A DNA stretch of 64,000 nucleotides from JAKVCB01 sp965243695. GTDB taxonomy: Bacteria; Planctomycetota; Planctomycetia; Pirellulales; Lacipirellulaceae. Of this stretch, positions 27,918-36,770 are shown in pieces. The position numbers were made by a program, and so were the translations under genes. Under the pieces are notes generated by a model. The model was given only the letters and a program-made list of their open reading frames with translations. It was not told the origin of the DNA and searched no databases. The stretch is from assembly GCA_965243695.1 (NCBI GenBank), contig CBDEWC010000014.1, forward strand, positions 799,751 through 863,750, read 5' to 3'. Each line of letters begins with the position of its first letter. Position 1 is the first letter of the stretch.

Positions 27918-28523
27918 ATGCGTGACGATGATCACCCACCACGATTTTTGATGGCGCTGACCATTGGTTGCTGCTTGCTGGCGATTAGCGCTGGCTGCGG
28001 TGACGGACGCGTGAAGACCTATCCGGCAGCGGGCCAGGTTTTGGTAGGTGGAAAGCCGGCCGATGGAGCAACGGTCGTTTTTTGTCCCGTTCCCGACTCG
28101 GGTGAGATCGAGCGATTGCGGCCCTGGGCCAAGACCGACTCGACCGGATCCTTTCAGCTGGCAACCTTTGTGCGGGGCGACGGTGCACCCGTAGGGACCT
28201 ATCAGGTCACCGTGCAATGGCCAAAGGCAATCGGCCGCCAAGGGAAGCCGTCAACAGCCGATCGCGATGATGATCGCGGTGGTTCGGGCCAGCGCGACGT
28301 GTTCAAAGGCCGCTATGCACGTCCCGAAAAGTCAGGTTTGACTGCAGTGATTAAGCGGGGTAACAACGAGTTATCTCCCATCGAATTGGATCTGCCCTCG
28401 TTAAAGAGCGAACCCATCGTGTTGACATTCCGAACCCATTTTGGATTTTCTCCCTGCCGAGTCCAGCCTCGATCCACTGGCGTCGTGGGCGCACCTTGCA
28501 GACGTGGGTTTTACCCTGGTTGA
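27918..28523 (+). CDS. Planctomycete-type lipoprotein with carboxypeptidase-regulatory-like fold
   Basis: The N-terminus RFLMALTIGCCLLAISAGCGDG is a lipoprotein signal with a SAGC lipobox, so the mature protein should be lipid-anchored at Cys. The body (AAGQVLVGGKPADGATVVF, GSFQLATFVRGDGAPVGTYQVTV) is the small beta-sandwich common in planctomycete lipoproteins, related to carboxypeptidase-regulatory domains. Function is unknown. Its domain appears to end near PIVLTFR; the last about 28 residues overlap the start of the next gene by 83 bp and look non-native (Arg/Cys/Pro-rich), which suggests either a lost stop codon or a later start for the next gene. Confidence 0.75.
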   Translation: MRDDDHPPRFLMALTIGCCLLAISAGCGDGRVKTYPAAGQVLVGGKPADGATVVFCPVPDSGEIERLRPWAKTDSTGSFQLATFVRGDGAPVGTYQVTVQWPKAIGRQGKPSTADRDDDRGGSGQRDVFKGRYARPEKSGLTAVIKRGNNELSPIELDLPSLKSEPIVLTFRTHFGFSPCRVQPRSTGVVGAPCRRGFYPG

Positions 28524-29463
28524 ACTGTTGGTGGTGATTGCGATTATCGGAATCTTGATCGCGTTGTTGCTTCCGGCCGTCCAAGCCGCACGCGAATCAG
28601 CACGGCGGGTGCAGTGTTTGAACCGGATGAAACAGATTGGGCTTGCGATGCTAAATTACGAATCGCAATACCGTGTTTTGCCACCGATTGCTACGGGTGG
28701 ACCGGTTTACGACGAGTGGTCTGGAACTTGTGATGCGCGGACCAAAACGAGATCGACAAAAGAAAGGCATGGGAACATCGAGCACAACATCCTGACGCTT
28801 TTGCTTCCGTTCATTGAGCGCCAATCCGTTTACGACTCGATTGACATGCAGCAAAATTGGGATGGCTTTACAAACCGGCGAATTACCAAGGGAGAGGGCG
28901 GAGGTGAGGGACAGGAGATCGAAGAATTTCTTTGCCCTTCGGCACCTTACCGTCCCAATAGTCAGGCTAGCGACTATGCCGGGTTAACTTTCTTGCTGGA
29001 TGGCGCTTATTGTTCTTTGGAAGATGCAGGATTAGCCCAGCCGCGAAATTTAGAGGGAGCTTTATACGGCCTTTTGGAAATGCGTCCAGCTCCTTTGCGC
29101 CGGGCAACCGACGGGTTGTCCCAGACATTCATGTTTTTTGAGGATGGTGGTCGGCCATTGAATTACCTCTTGGGTAAACAGTGTCCCCACGGCCAATGTC
29201 CGGGAGATGCCGCGATTGTCATCAAAGGCTCACGTTGGGCAGATCCAGATGCCTACTTTGCCTGGGGCCATCCGGAAGAATGTGGGTTTACCACGTTCAT
29301 GAATTGTTCCAATTATGATGAAATCTACAGCTTTCATGTGGGAGGGGCCAACTTTTTGTTTGGAGATGGGAGCTGTACTTTCCTGACTGAAAGTCTTGAT
29401 GTTGACATTTTTGTGTCGCTCTTTACCCGGGCTGGTGATGATATCGTTCGTCAGGCTTACTGA
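28441..29463 (+). CDS. DUF1559 pseudopilin-like protein
   Basis: Planctomycete DUF1559 proteins carry a type IV pilin/type II secretion pseudopilin N-terminus. Here it is GFTLVELLVVIAIIGILIAL, with the prepilin peptidase site before FTLVE and the Glu at +5. The family's C-terminal H-X9-DG motif is visible as HVGGANFLFGDG. It is thought to be processed and exported. The frame opens with TTG at 28441, which would give a 22-residue leader; GTG at 28504 directly before GFTLVE is the other candidate, and no ATG is available. The upstream lipoprotein overlaps the first 83 bp. Length 340 is typical for the family. Confidence 0.85.
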   Translation: MDFLPAESSLDPLASWAHLADVGFTLVELLVVIAIIGILIALLLPAVQAARESARRVQCLNRMKQIGLAMLNYESQYRVLPPIATGGPVYDEWSGTCDARTKTRSTKERHGNIEHNILTLLLPFIERQSVYDSIDMQQNWDGFTNRRITKGEGGGEGQEIEEFLCPSAPYRPNSQASDYAGLTFLLDGAYCSLEDAGLAQPRNLEGALYGLLEMRPAPLRRATDGLSQTFMFFEDGGRPLNYLLGKQCPHGQCPGDAAIVIKGSRWADPDAYFAWGHPEECGFTTFMNCSNYDEIYSFHVGGANFLFGDGSCTFLTESLDVDIFVSLFTRAGDDIVRQAY

Positions 29464-29727
29464 CGATATTGCGTCAAAACACCTGTCGCAATTCTTGCGG
29501 TTTGTAGCCGAGTCAGACTGGGGTAGATTTCTCACAGAACCAGGTTGCCTCAAGCATTTCGATGTTTTTGGGCCCCAACACGGGAGTCACGAGTGACGCT
29601 GCCCAGTTGGAATCGGGCGGATGCGTGATGCTGCGGCTGCTCAAAAAACACCGATTGACGACTCGCTTGTCAGGTCACATCGGTTTAAGATCACACGTCT
29701 TGTGAGTTCCTCCGGGGAAAATTTCTC

Positions 29728-30813
29728 ATGACCGATTCCCACCCGACAGAGCCTCCTGCCGATGCGGGTGAGCCTCAGCTAGAACTTATCGCGTCGCGCC
29801 AGTTCACGTCGTGGCTGGCTGAGCAGCAACTCAGCCTCGCGATGACAACCTACCAGACAGGCAAGCTGTTTTTGATCGGCTTGCAACCCAATGGTCGGCT
29901 ATCGATCTTCGAGAGGACGTTTAACCGCTGCATGGGCCTGTGGGGCAATGGCCAGACCATGTGGATGAGCTCGATTTTCCAATTGTGGCGATTCGAGAAT
30001 GTGCTCGATGCGGGACAATTGGCCAACGGTTACGACCGGCTCTATGTGCCCCAGGTTGGTTATACGACCGGGGACATTGACATCCACGATGTGGCAGTCG
30101 ACGGCCAGGGCCGGGTCACGTTCGTCAATACGCTCTTCAGCTGTTTGGCTACGCTTAGTGAAACACACAGCTTTGTACCAGTTTGGAAACCAAAATTTAT
30201 TAGTAAACTCGCGGCCGAAGACCGCTGCCATCTCAATGGGATGGCAACCGATCCGGCCACCGGTCAACCAAAATTTGTGACAACCGTCAGCCAGTCAGAC
30301 GTGACCGACGGTTGGCGCGACCGGCGTCACGATGGCGGTTGCGTCATTGATGTCACCACCGGCGAGGTGGTATGTGCGGAGTTGTCGATGCCGCACTCGC
30401 CACGGATGCACCAGGGGCGACTTTGGCTGTTGAATTCAGGGACCGGTTTCTTGGGCACGGTCGATCTGGAGAGCGGGAAGTTTGAGCCCGTGACGTTTTG
30501 TGCCGGTTACTTGCGCGGGATGGCCCTGGTGGGCGACTTTGCGATTGTGGGCCTCTCCAGGCCGCGCGACAACAAAACCTTTACAGGACTTGCCCTGGAC
30601 GACAACCTCCAAGCGCGCGATGCCGAGGCGCGCTGTGGTCTCTACGTGATTGATTTGCGCAGCGGCGACATCGTACATCGGTTAGACGTCGAAGGGATTT
30701 GCTCGGAGTTGTATGACGTGGTGGTCCTGCCTGGTGTCGTGCGGCCGATGGCGCTTGGTTTCAAAACGGATGAAATCCGGCGAACCCTCTCGCTGGGCGA
30801 GTCACACGGCTGA
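29728..30813 (+). CDS. TIGR03032 family protein
   Basis: A cytoplasmic-looking beta-propeller-like protein without signal peptide. The segments GNGQTMWMSSIFQLWRFENV, DIDIHDVAVDG, CHLNGMA, WLLNSGTGFLGTVD and LRGMALVGDFAIVGLSRPR match my memory of TIGR03032, a family of unknown function found in cyanobacteria, planctomycetes and proteobacteria. The start at 29728 follows a CCTCCGGGG stretch, with weak Shine-Dalgarno evidence. The 264-bp upstream gap shows nothing I can name. Neighbours are secreted surface proteins, but this protein lacks export signals, so a direct link is doubtful. Confidence 0.8.
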   Translation: MTDSHPTEPPADAGEPQLELIASRQFTSWLAEQQLSLAMTTYQTGKLFLIGLQPNGRLSIFERTFNRCMGLWGNGQTMWMSSIFQLWRFENVLDAGQLANGYDRLYVPQVGYTTGDIDIHDVAVDGQGRVTFVNTLFSCLATLSETHSFVPVWKPKFISKLAAEDRCHLNGMATDPATGQPKFVTTVSQSDVTDGWRDRRHDGGCVIDVTTGEVVCAELSMPHSPRMHQGRLWLLNSGTGFLGTVDLESGKFEPVTFCAGYLRGMALVGDFAIVGLSRPRDNKTFTGLALDDNLQARDAEARCGLYVIDLRSGDIVHRLDVEGICSELYDVVVLPGVVRPMALGFKTDEIRRTLSLGESHG

Positions 30814-31039
30814 TCTGCCGGATCGTTGGCCCCAGAAAGGACATTCTTACGAAATGCGGCCTGAAAAGTTGATATTTGTGGCAAGCCGCAACATACTTGT
30901 AAGGGCCGGGTCTGGAAGTGATTGGCGCGCCAGGGTCGACCACCCTGGGAGACTCGCCGCTTCAGAGAAGTTACAGACTCAGTTGGGTCCCATAACGGGC
31001 GGATGAGATCGATCGTTCAACCCCAGAAGGACAGCCGAG

Positions 31040-34000
31040 ATGCACAGGTGGGAAAGGCAAACTCGAGTCCCCAAGTCTCGACTCGATTGGTCCCTTGCCG
31101 TTTATCGGCGCGCGTTTCGCCGCGCACGTGTGCTGCGATTCTGGCGGGTTGGTGGCGTTTCCCTGGTAGCTGCCGGGATAATGGGGCTGGCGGTCGAACT
31201 GGCTTCTCCACCGGCTGTCGCAATGGCCGAACCCCTCTCGGGCTCTGTCAACCTGGCCGACTTGGGCAGCACGGTGGCCGGGGCTACGTTCAATGGCATC
31301 GCCGATCTTAACCATGCCGGCTACTCCGTTTCCACGGCCGGTGATGTCAACGACGACGGGCTTGCAGATCTGGTGATCGGGGCACCGTGGGTGGACCTGG
31401 CTGGAAATCGTCGAGGCCAGAATTACCTGGTCTACGGCCAGCCAGGCGGCAGACCGCTTACCGGTTCAGTCGATTTGGCCGACGTGGGAGGTGCGGTGGC
31501 CGGGGCCACCTTCAACGGGGTGAACGACAATGACCAGTCGGGATTTTCCGTTTCGGCTGCCGGCGATGTCAACGGCGACGGGATCGATGATCTGGTGGTC
31601 GGGGCAATCTATGGAAACAACCAGACAGGCCAGAGCTACCTGGTCTATGGTCGGCCCGGCGGCAGCCCACTCTCAGGCTCGCTCGATTTGGCCAACCTGG
31701 GTGGCTCGATGCCAGGGGCCACTTTCCACGGAATTGAGAGCGGAGACAGGACTGGCCGGTCGGTCTCCGGTGCAGGTGATGTTAACGGCGATGGGCTGGC
31801 GGATCTTTTGATCGGGGCGTCGCGCGCCAGTGCGGGGGGCGACGATCGTGGTCGGAGTTATTTGGTCTATGGCCAACCGGCAAACGGCAACTCGCTTTCG
31901 GGCGGGCTGAATCTGATCAACGTAGGTGGCACCCTGCCCGGGGCCACCTTCAATGGGATCAACAATTGGGACGCATCGGGTTGGTCGGTCTCCGGCGCAG
32001 GAGACATCAACGGTGATAGCCTGGACGATTTCTTGATTGCAGCACCCTCTGCGGGACCTGGCAACACCGGACGAGGTCAAACCTACCTAATCTACGGCCA
32101 GCCGGCCGGCAGCCCCCTCTCGGGCGCGTTCACCCTGGCCGACGTGGGAGGCGCGGTTGCCGGAGCCACCTTCAACGGGATAGAGAATTATGACCGCTCT
32201 GGCTGGTCGGTCTCAGCCGCCGGTGATGTCAACGGTGATGGATTGGATGATCTCGTGATCGGAGGCATGTATGCAAACGACTACGGCCAGGCCTATCTGG
32301 TTTACGGCCAGGATAATGACAACCCGCTCTCTGGCGCGCTGGATCTGGCCGATTTGGGAGGCGCGGTGGCGGGGGCCATTTTTAACGGCATTCACGACGA
32401 TGACTACGCTGGCCAAACCGTCTCGGGCGCAGGCGATGTCAACGGCGACGGACTGGCTGATATCTTGATCGCAGCGACCAGTGCGAACCAGGTCTACCTG
32501 GTTTATGGCCAGGGTAATGCCAGTCTGCTTTCGGGCTCGTTGGACCTGGCCGATGTGGGGGCTGCGGTGGCAGGAGCCATCTTCAATGGGGTTGAGAGCG
32601 GAGACTTGGCCGGTAGTTCTATTTCCACGGCGGGTGATGTCAACGGCGACGGTTTGGACGATCTGTTGATCGCGACCCCCTATGCCAATGCGGCTGGCAG
32701 TAGCCGGGGCCAAACCTATCTTATCTACGGCCGGCGCGAGAGCCGCGTCACATGGATCGACCCGGGCAACGGCGCCTGGGACGACCACCTCAACTGGTTT
32801 GGTTTCCAAGGGCCTGTGGCCGGGGATGATGCATTCATCCAGCCGACCCACGGATTGACCGTAAGCGGGCCGACCTCGGCAACGCAGATGAGGTCGCTTA
32901 CCCTGGGTGCCCAACAAGCGGGAACGGCGAACCTTGTGGTCGATCCGGCGGGTGCCTTGTTAATTGACCATACATTCACCATAGAAGCCGATGGCAGACT
33001 CTCGGGCAGCGGTACGGTGACCGCGATGGGAAAAATCACCAACCAGGGCGAGATTGACCTGGGCAGCCAGGGATTGAACCTCGCCGGCGGTGCGCTGATC
33101 AATACGGGCCTGGTTCGTGGTGGTGGCACGATAGACAACCGGTTGATCAACTCTTCCGGTGGCCAAATCCGCGTGGCTGCCGGACGGCAGCTGCACCTGA
33201 CCGATACCCTCGAGCAAGGCAATGCAGGTCGCATTGACGTGGTGGGCAATGCGACGCAGGCAGCCGAAATCGAATTTGACGGCAGACTGACCAACGCCAA
33301 GATCACCGGCAACATCACGGCCCGACATGCCATCCTACGGTTCAATGGCGGGCTGACCAACCAGGGCAACGTTGGTATCTCTTTCGGCACGTCGGATGTT
33401 TACGGCGATGTCGACAATCAGTCGGAGGCTTCTATCACAGTCACAGGATACAGCCAGGTCACTTTTTGGGATGACCTCACGAACAATGGCATCGTGAGGG
33501 TGAGTGAAGGATCGACGGCAGTCTGTTTTGGAAAAATCAGCGGAGAGGGTGTCTTTTCTGGCAAAGGGATGCACCTGGTTGAAGGTGACCTGTCGCCCGG
33601 TAACAGCCCCGGCAAACTCACTTTTGGCGGCGACGTAGTTTTGGGCCCCAGTTCTGTGACCTTGATCGAACTGGCCGGTACGGACGCAGAGCAATACGAC
33701 CAGCTGCTCATCGCGGGCAACCTGCAGGCAGGTGGCCAGCTGCAGGTGGATCTGCTTGATGGATTTGCACCCGAGGCGGGTGACCTGTTCGATATTTTGG
33801 ACTTCGCCACTCTGTCGGGCAGTTTTGCGGCGATGAATCTTCCGGGTTTGGGCGGCGGACTTGTGTGGGACACGTCGCAACTTTCAGTCGACGGCACCCT
33901 TTGTGCGGGTGCGTGCATCGTACTGGGCAACGGTGACTACAACGGCAACGGCGTGGTCGATGCGGCCGATTACACCCTCTGGCAGGACGCGCGCGGCTCG

Positions 34001-34192
34001 CAACTGGACCTGCGGGCCGATGGCAATGGCGACGGCACGGTCGACGAGGCGGACTACGTTTTCTGGAATGACCGGTTTGGGAACGTGGTTGACACCGGTA
34101 GTGGGGCGGCGGTTCCCGAACCGGCAGCTGGCCTGTTGTTTACGACAGGCCTGGTGGGCCTGTTCTGGCGGAGAGAGCGGCGTGACGGCTGA
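31040..34192 (+). CDS. Secreted FG-GAP propeller protein with dockerin-like segment and PEP-CTERM
   Basis: A basic N-terminus and hydrophobic stretch (VSLVAAGIMGLAVELASPPAVA) form a long signal peptide. Then seven FG-GAP repeats follow, each with GxSVSxAGDVNGDGLxDLxIGA (Ca-binding DxNxDGxxD loop) and a YLVYGQ strand, enough for one seven-bladed integrin-alpha-like propeller ending near residue 575. A beta-rich autotransporter-like stalk (repeated GxxxNxG turns, to about residue 950) follows, then the dockerin-like GDYNGNGVVDAADYTLW plus DEADYVFWNDRFG, and the PEP-CTERM (VPEPAAGLLFTTG, then RRER). Likely a cell-surface adhesion or matrix protein; that role is inferred from the fold. The spacing GAAGGA-ATG supports the start. 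Confidence 0.88.
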   Translation: MHRWERQTRVPKSRLDWSLAVYRRAFRRARVLRFWRVGGVSLVAAGIMGLAVELASPPAVAMAEPLSGSVNLADLGSTVAGATFNGIADLNHAGYSVSTAGDVNDDGLADLVIGAPWVDLAGNRRGQNYLVYGQPGGRPLTGSVDLADVGGAVAGATFNGVNDNDQSGFSVSAAGDVNGDGIDDLVVGAIYGNNQTGQSYLVYGRPGGSPLSGSLDLANLGGSMPGATFHGIESGDRTGRSVSGAGDVNGDGLADLLIGASRASAGGDDRGRSYLVYGQPANGNSLSGGLNLINVGGTLPGATFNGINNWDASGWSVSGAGDINGDSLDDFLIAAPSAGPGNTGRGQTYLIYGQPAGSPLSGAFTLADVGGAVAGATFNGIENYDRSGWSVSAAGDVNGDGLDDLVIGGMYANDYGQAYLVYGQDNDNPLSGALDLADLGGAVAGAIFNGIHDDDYAGQTVSGAGDVNGDGLADILIAATSANQVYLVYGQGNASLLSGSLDLADVGAAVAGAIFNGVESGDLAGSSISTAGDVNGDGLDDLLIATPYANAAGSSRGQTYLIYGRRESRVTWIDPGNGAWDDHLNWFGFQGPVAGDDAFIQPTHGLTVSGPTSATQMRSLTLGAQQAGTANLVVDPAGALLIDHTFTIEADGRLSGSGTVTAMGKITNQGEIDLGSQGLNLAGGALINTGLVRGGGTIDNRLINSSGGQIRVAAGRQLHLTDTLEQGNAGRIDVVGNATQAAEIEFDGRLTNAKITGNITARHAILRFNGGLTNQGNVGISFGTSDVYGDVDNQSEASITVTGYSQVTFWDDLTNNGIVRVSEGSTAVCFGKISGEGVFSGKGMHLVEGDLSPGNSPGKLTFGGDVVLGPSSVTLIELAGTDAEQYDQLLIAGNLQAGGQLQVDLLDGFAPEAGDLFDILDFATLSGSFAAMNLPGLGGGLVWDTSQLSVDGTLCAGACIVLGNGDYNGNGVVDAADYTLWQDARGSQLDLRADGNGDGTVDEADYVFWNDRFGNVVDTGSGAAVPEPAAGLLFTTGLVGLFWRRERRDG

Positions 34193-34202
34193 ATTGAACC
34201 AG

Positions 34203-35288
34203 TTATCCGGTTAGCTTTTCAACCGGTTCGACCGCGGCAGCCGTTGGCAATGCGGGCACGTATTGATAGCCGGGATCGACCGACTGTTTTTTCTTGATTG
34301 CGAGCATCTCTCGCCAGGTCGTCACCAGGCCCCTGGGACAATCGGGCATCTGAGGTTCGATGAGCCCATGCAGTTTTTTCAGGTTGTAGCAGGGCACTGC
34401 GGCGTACATGTGATGTTCGGTGTGGTAATTCATGTGGAAGTAAACAAATTCCAGGAATGGATTCAGGAGGATGGTTCGGCAGCAGAGTCGAAAATCGGGC
34501 ACATTGTCCTGTAAGCCGGTGTGCTGGGGAACCACACACAAATACCATAGCCAGCGTCCAAAGAACGGCGCGAACGTGACCAGCACCAGTACCTGCCACA
34601 GGCCAAAACAGATCGAAAGGGTGGCGATCGCAACATGCCCGATCAAAAGCACCCGTGCCCAGTTAAAAAGCCGCCGCCGCTCCCGAACGTCCTCGCGGGG
34701 AAACAGGCGCATCTGCCACTCGCTTTCGAGGGGGAAGTTTTTGGTGATGTCCGAGGAGCGGAGTTTCGGGGTGGTGCCTTCATCTTTGCCGAGGCTGAGT
34801 CGGATGAGTCCCTTGACGGTACCGACAAAAGTCCACACATCCACAAAGCCTGTTGCGAGAAATTTTTTGAGCGAAAAATCGTAGGGGAGTTCAACCTCGA
34901 GATCATCCGGCGGATGCAGAGTGTACTTGTGGTGCCGGGTATGACTTGCCCAGTACATGATAGGACTGCCCCAATTGAGAAAACCGTAGCCATAAAGAAA
35001 AAGGGTGTTTAGCAGCTTGGTCTGGAACATCGAGTTGTGAACAAGTTCGTGATGGCCAGGGCTCAGGAACGACCAAAACGTGCCATGGAGAAACACCAGG
35101 GGCAAGAACAAGAACATTCGATCGCTGGCAAGCCAGGCAGCAGTTCCGGTCAGCGCCAGCAGCCCCAGAAATCCCCCTGCCTGAAGCAATCCCTTCCAAT
35201 CGCTCTTTTGGTGTAAATTCCTGAGCGTCTCGCGCTCGACCGGTACCTTTTGCCACGAGATTTTCGTGTGTTGGTCGATGGTGGACAT
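34203..35288 (-). CDS. Membrane fatty acid desaturase
   Basis: Introduces double bonds into lipid acyl chains using a di-iron site. The three His boxes are GHHELVHN, HTRHH and HTEHH, with hydrophobic pairs between them (LLALTGTAAWLA, FLFLPLVFLH and others). The ATG at 35288 has AGGGA upstream; TTG at 35303 is in frame but less likely. Length 361 is normal. It is convergent with the FG-GAP protein gene (10-bp gap) and probably unrelated to the surface proteins around it. The substrate (acyl chain, carotenoid or sphingoid) cannot be told from the sequence. Confidence 0.88.
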   Translation of the reverse strand: MSTIDQHTKISWQKVPVERETLRNLHQKSDWKGLLQAGGFLGLLALTGTAAWLASDRMFLFLPLVFLHGTFWSFLSPGHHELVHNSMFQTKLLNTLFLYGYGFLNWGSPIMYWASHTRHHKYTLHPPDDLEVELPYDFSLKKFLATGFVDVWTFVGTVKGLIRLSLGKDEGTTPKLRSSDITKNFPLESEWQMRLFPREDVRERRRLFNWARVLLIGHVAIATLSICFGLWQVLVLVTFAPFFGRWLWYLCVVPQHTGLQDNVPDFRLCCRTILLNPFLEFVYFHMNYHTEHHMYAAVPCYNLKKLHGLIEPQMPDCPRGLVTTWREMLAIKKKQSVDPGYQYVPALPTAAAVEPVEKLTG

Positions 35289-35424
35289 GCCTTTTCCCTG
35301 CAAGCCGGTTTGCCAGCCGTGAAGTCAATATCCATGATAGACATTTTTTACTTCCAGAGGCGAGCCAATTTCCGGTATCCAGGGGTACGAAAGTACCTGG
35401 GAGCACAAGCAGCATCGACCACGA

Positions 35425-36438
35425 CTAGCGGCGGGGGCGCAAAACGGTGGCCACAAGGCTGACCAGCATCAACCCCAGCGATGTCGGTTCGGGTACCCTG
35501 GTGGCTGAACCTGTGCCGATTCCCGGGCCACTGTGGTAGCTGTTTTTCCAGAATTGGTAGTCCCACTTGTCGATCACGCCATCTGCCACCCCATCGGGCC
35601 CGGTCCCGCTGGTGAGATTGTCACCAAGCTTGTCGCGCCAGCTGGTGTAGTCTGCCGCATCGATGCTGCTGTTGCCGTTGTAGTCACCCCACTGGGCGGG
35701 TGGTAGGGACTGCACCGAAATCAGCCCATCGGTCGTTTGAGGCCCTGCCGAACTGCAATCCACATCACATTCGCGATGGTTGTTGGAACTCAGTGGCGAT
35801 GAAAAATCATGACCGAAGACCACGTCGAGATTGGCTGGTGAGTTGGGGTTGGATCCTTGGTTTAAGATCCCATGTTTGCCAATCTGCAAATAGAGGTTTG
35901 AGACCCCTGGTGCCAGGACGTGGTATTTGACCGTTGCCAAGAGCCAGCTGTCCTGGGAACTGGCATACAACGGGTCTTTCGAAGCAGTGGCCGGGCCGAT
36001 GCCACGTCCCACGGCCGGCTCGGTCACCGTAAACGCTTGAAAGCCACTTAGGATTTCGGAGGTGGTGTGGACACAAGCAACCGTTACCAATGGTGAACAG
36101 TCCTCCGAGTCATGAACGAATTGATATCGTTGTTCGGTGGAGTTTTTCAGGATGGGGTTATAAATCTCTACCGTGCCGGTGGCAAAGCTAATGACCTCGG
36201 GACGGTCCGAACGTATGCTGAGCGAGAAATTTGCGAGCGTTTCATTTTCAGCTGGCCGGGCCCAGATGTGAATTTCTCCCTCGGAAACGCCCGTCCCATG
36301 GGTCACGAGAGGCACTTCACCTAAAGAGGAAGCAGTCATAACCGAGTCCTTGGCAGACAGCCAGAAGGAGGTAGCTCCGTGACCATTTGAGCTGGTCAGG
36401 GTAAGCAACGTCACGAAGACAAGCCAGTTTTGTTTCAT
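35425..36438 (-). CDS. Secreted protein with dockerin-like segment and PEP-CTERM
   Basis: A signal peptide starts at MKQNWLVFVTLLTLTSS. The body (about residues 25-235) looks like a beta-sandwich resembling a cohesin-like domain (SEGEIHIWARPAENETLANF, with YEVxxPG-like strands), but I cannot confirm the family. A dockerin-like GDYNGNSSIDAADYTSW with second half DKWDYQFWKNSY, then VPEPTSLGLMLVSLV and RPRR, form the exosortase anchor. I use ATG 36438; the frame is open to 36474. Two Cys pairs (DSEDCSPLVTVAC, RECDVDC) may form disulfides. Function unknown. Confidence 0.8.
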   Translation of the reverse strand: MKQNWLVFVTLLTLTSSNGHGATSFWLSAKDSVMTASSLGEVPLVTHGTGVSEGEIHIWARPAENETLANFSLSIRSDRPEVISFATGTVEIYNPILKNSTEQRYQFVHDSEDCSPLVTVACVHTTSEILSGFQAFTVTEPAVGRGIGPATASKDPLYASSQDSWLLATVKYHVLAPGVSNLYLQIGKHGILNQGSNPNSPANLDVVFGHDFSSPLSSNNHRECDVDCSSAGPQTTDGLISVQSLPPAQWGDYNGNSSIDAADYTSWRDKLGDNLTSGTGPDGVADGVIDKWDYQFWKNSYHSGPGIGTGSATRVPEPTSLGLMLVSLVATVLRPRR

Positions 36439-36770
36439 GGGTCTGGCTAATTGGGTGAATCCAACGTGTCGCATTAACGGACTAATATTTCATCCTAACG
36501 GAGGGGTTGGCCAAGTCAATCAAATGGCAGGTTTTCCGCAAAATTGCCTCTAAAAACTGATAAAATGGAGAGTGTCGGGCTACGACGAGAGCTTTCGATT
36601 TACGAGTTGGAGAAGTCCAGCGATCCACGGTTGAAATGCGGGAAGTTTTCCGATTCGAAAAGTCCAATGGTGAAGGCCAACGGTTATATTTTCACAGGTG
36701 GCATCCAAATTTTTTTTCAGTTGAGCATAAAGTGTTCCGCTTTTGTCCATGGATCGGCGAGGAGACAGGC
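36439..36770. other. Divergent intergenic region, 332 bp
   Basis: Lies between two divergently transcribed PEP-CTERM genes. AT-richer than its surroundings. I found a GAGGAG Shine-Dalgarno at its right end (about 36757-36762) but no convincing promoter or terminator. Confidence 0.5.
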
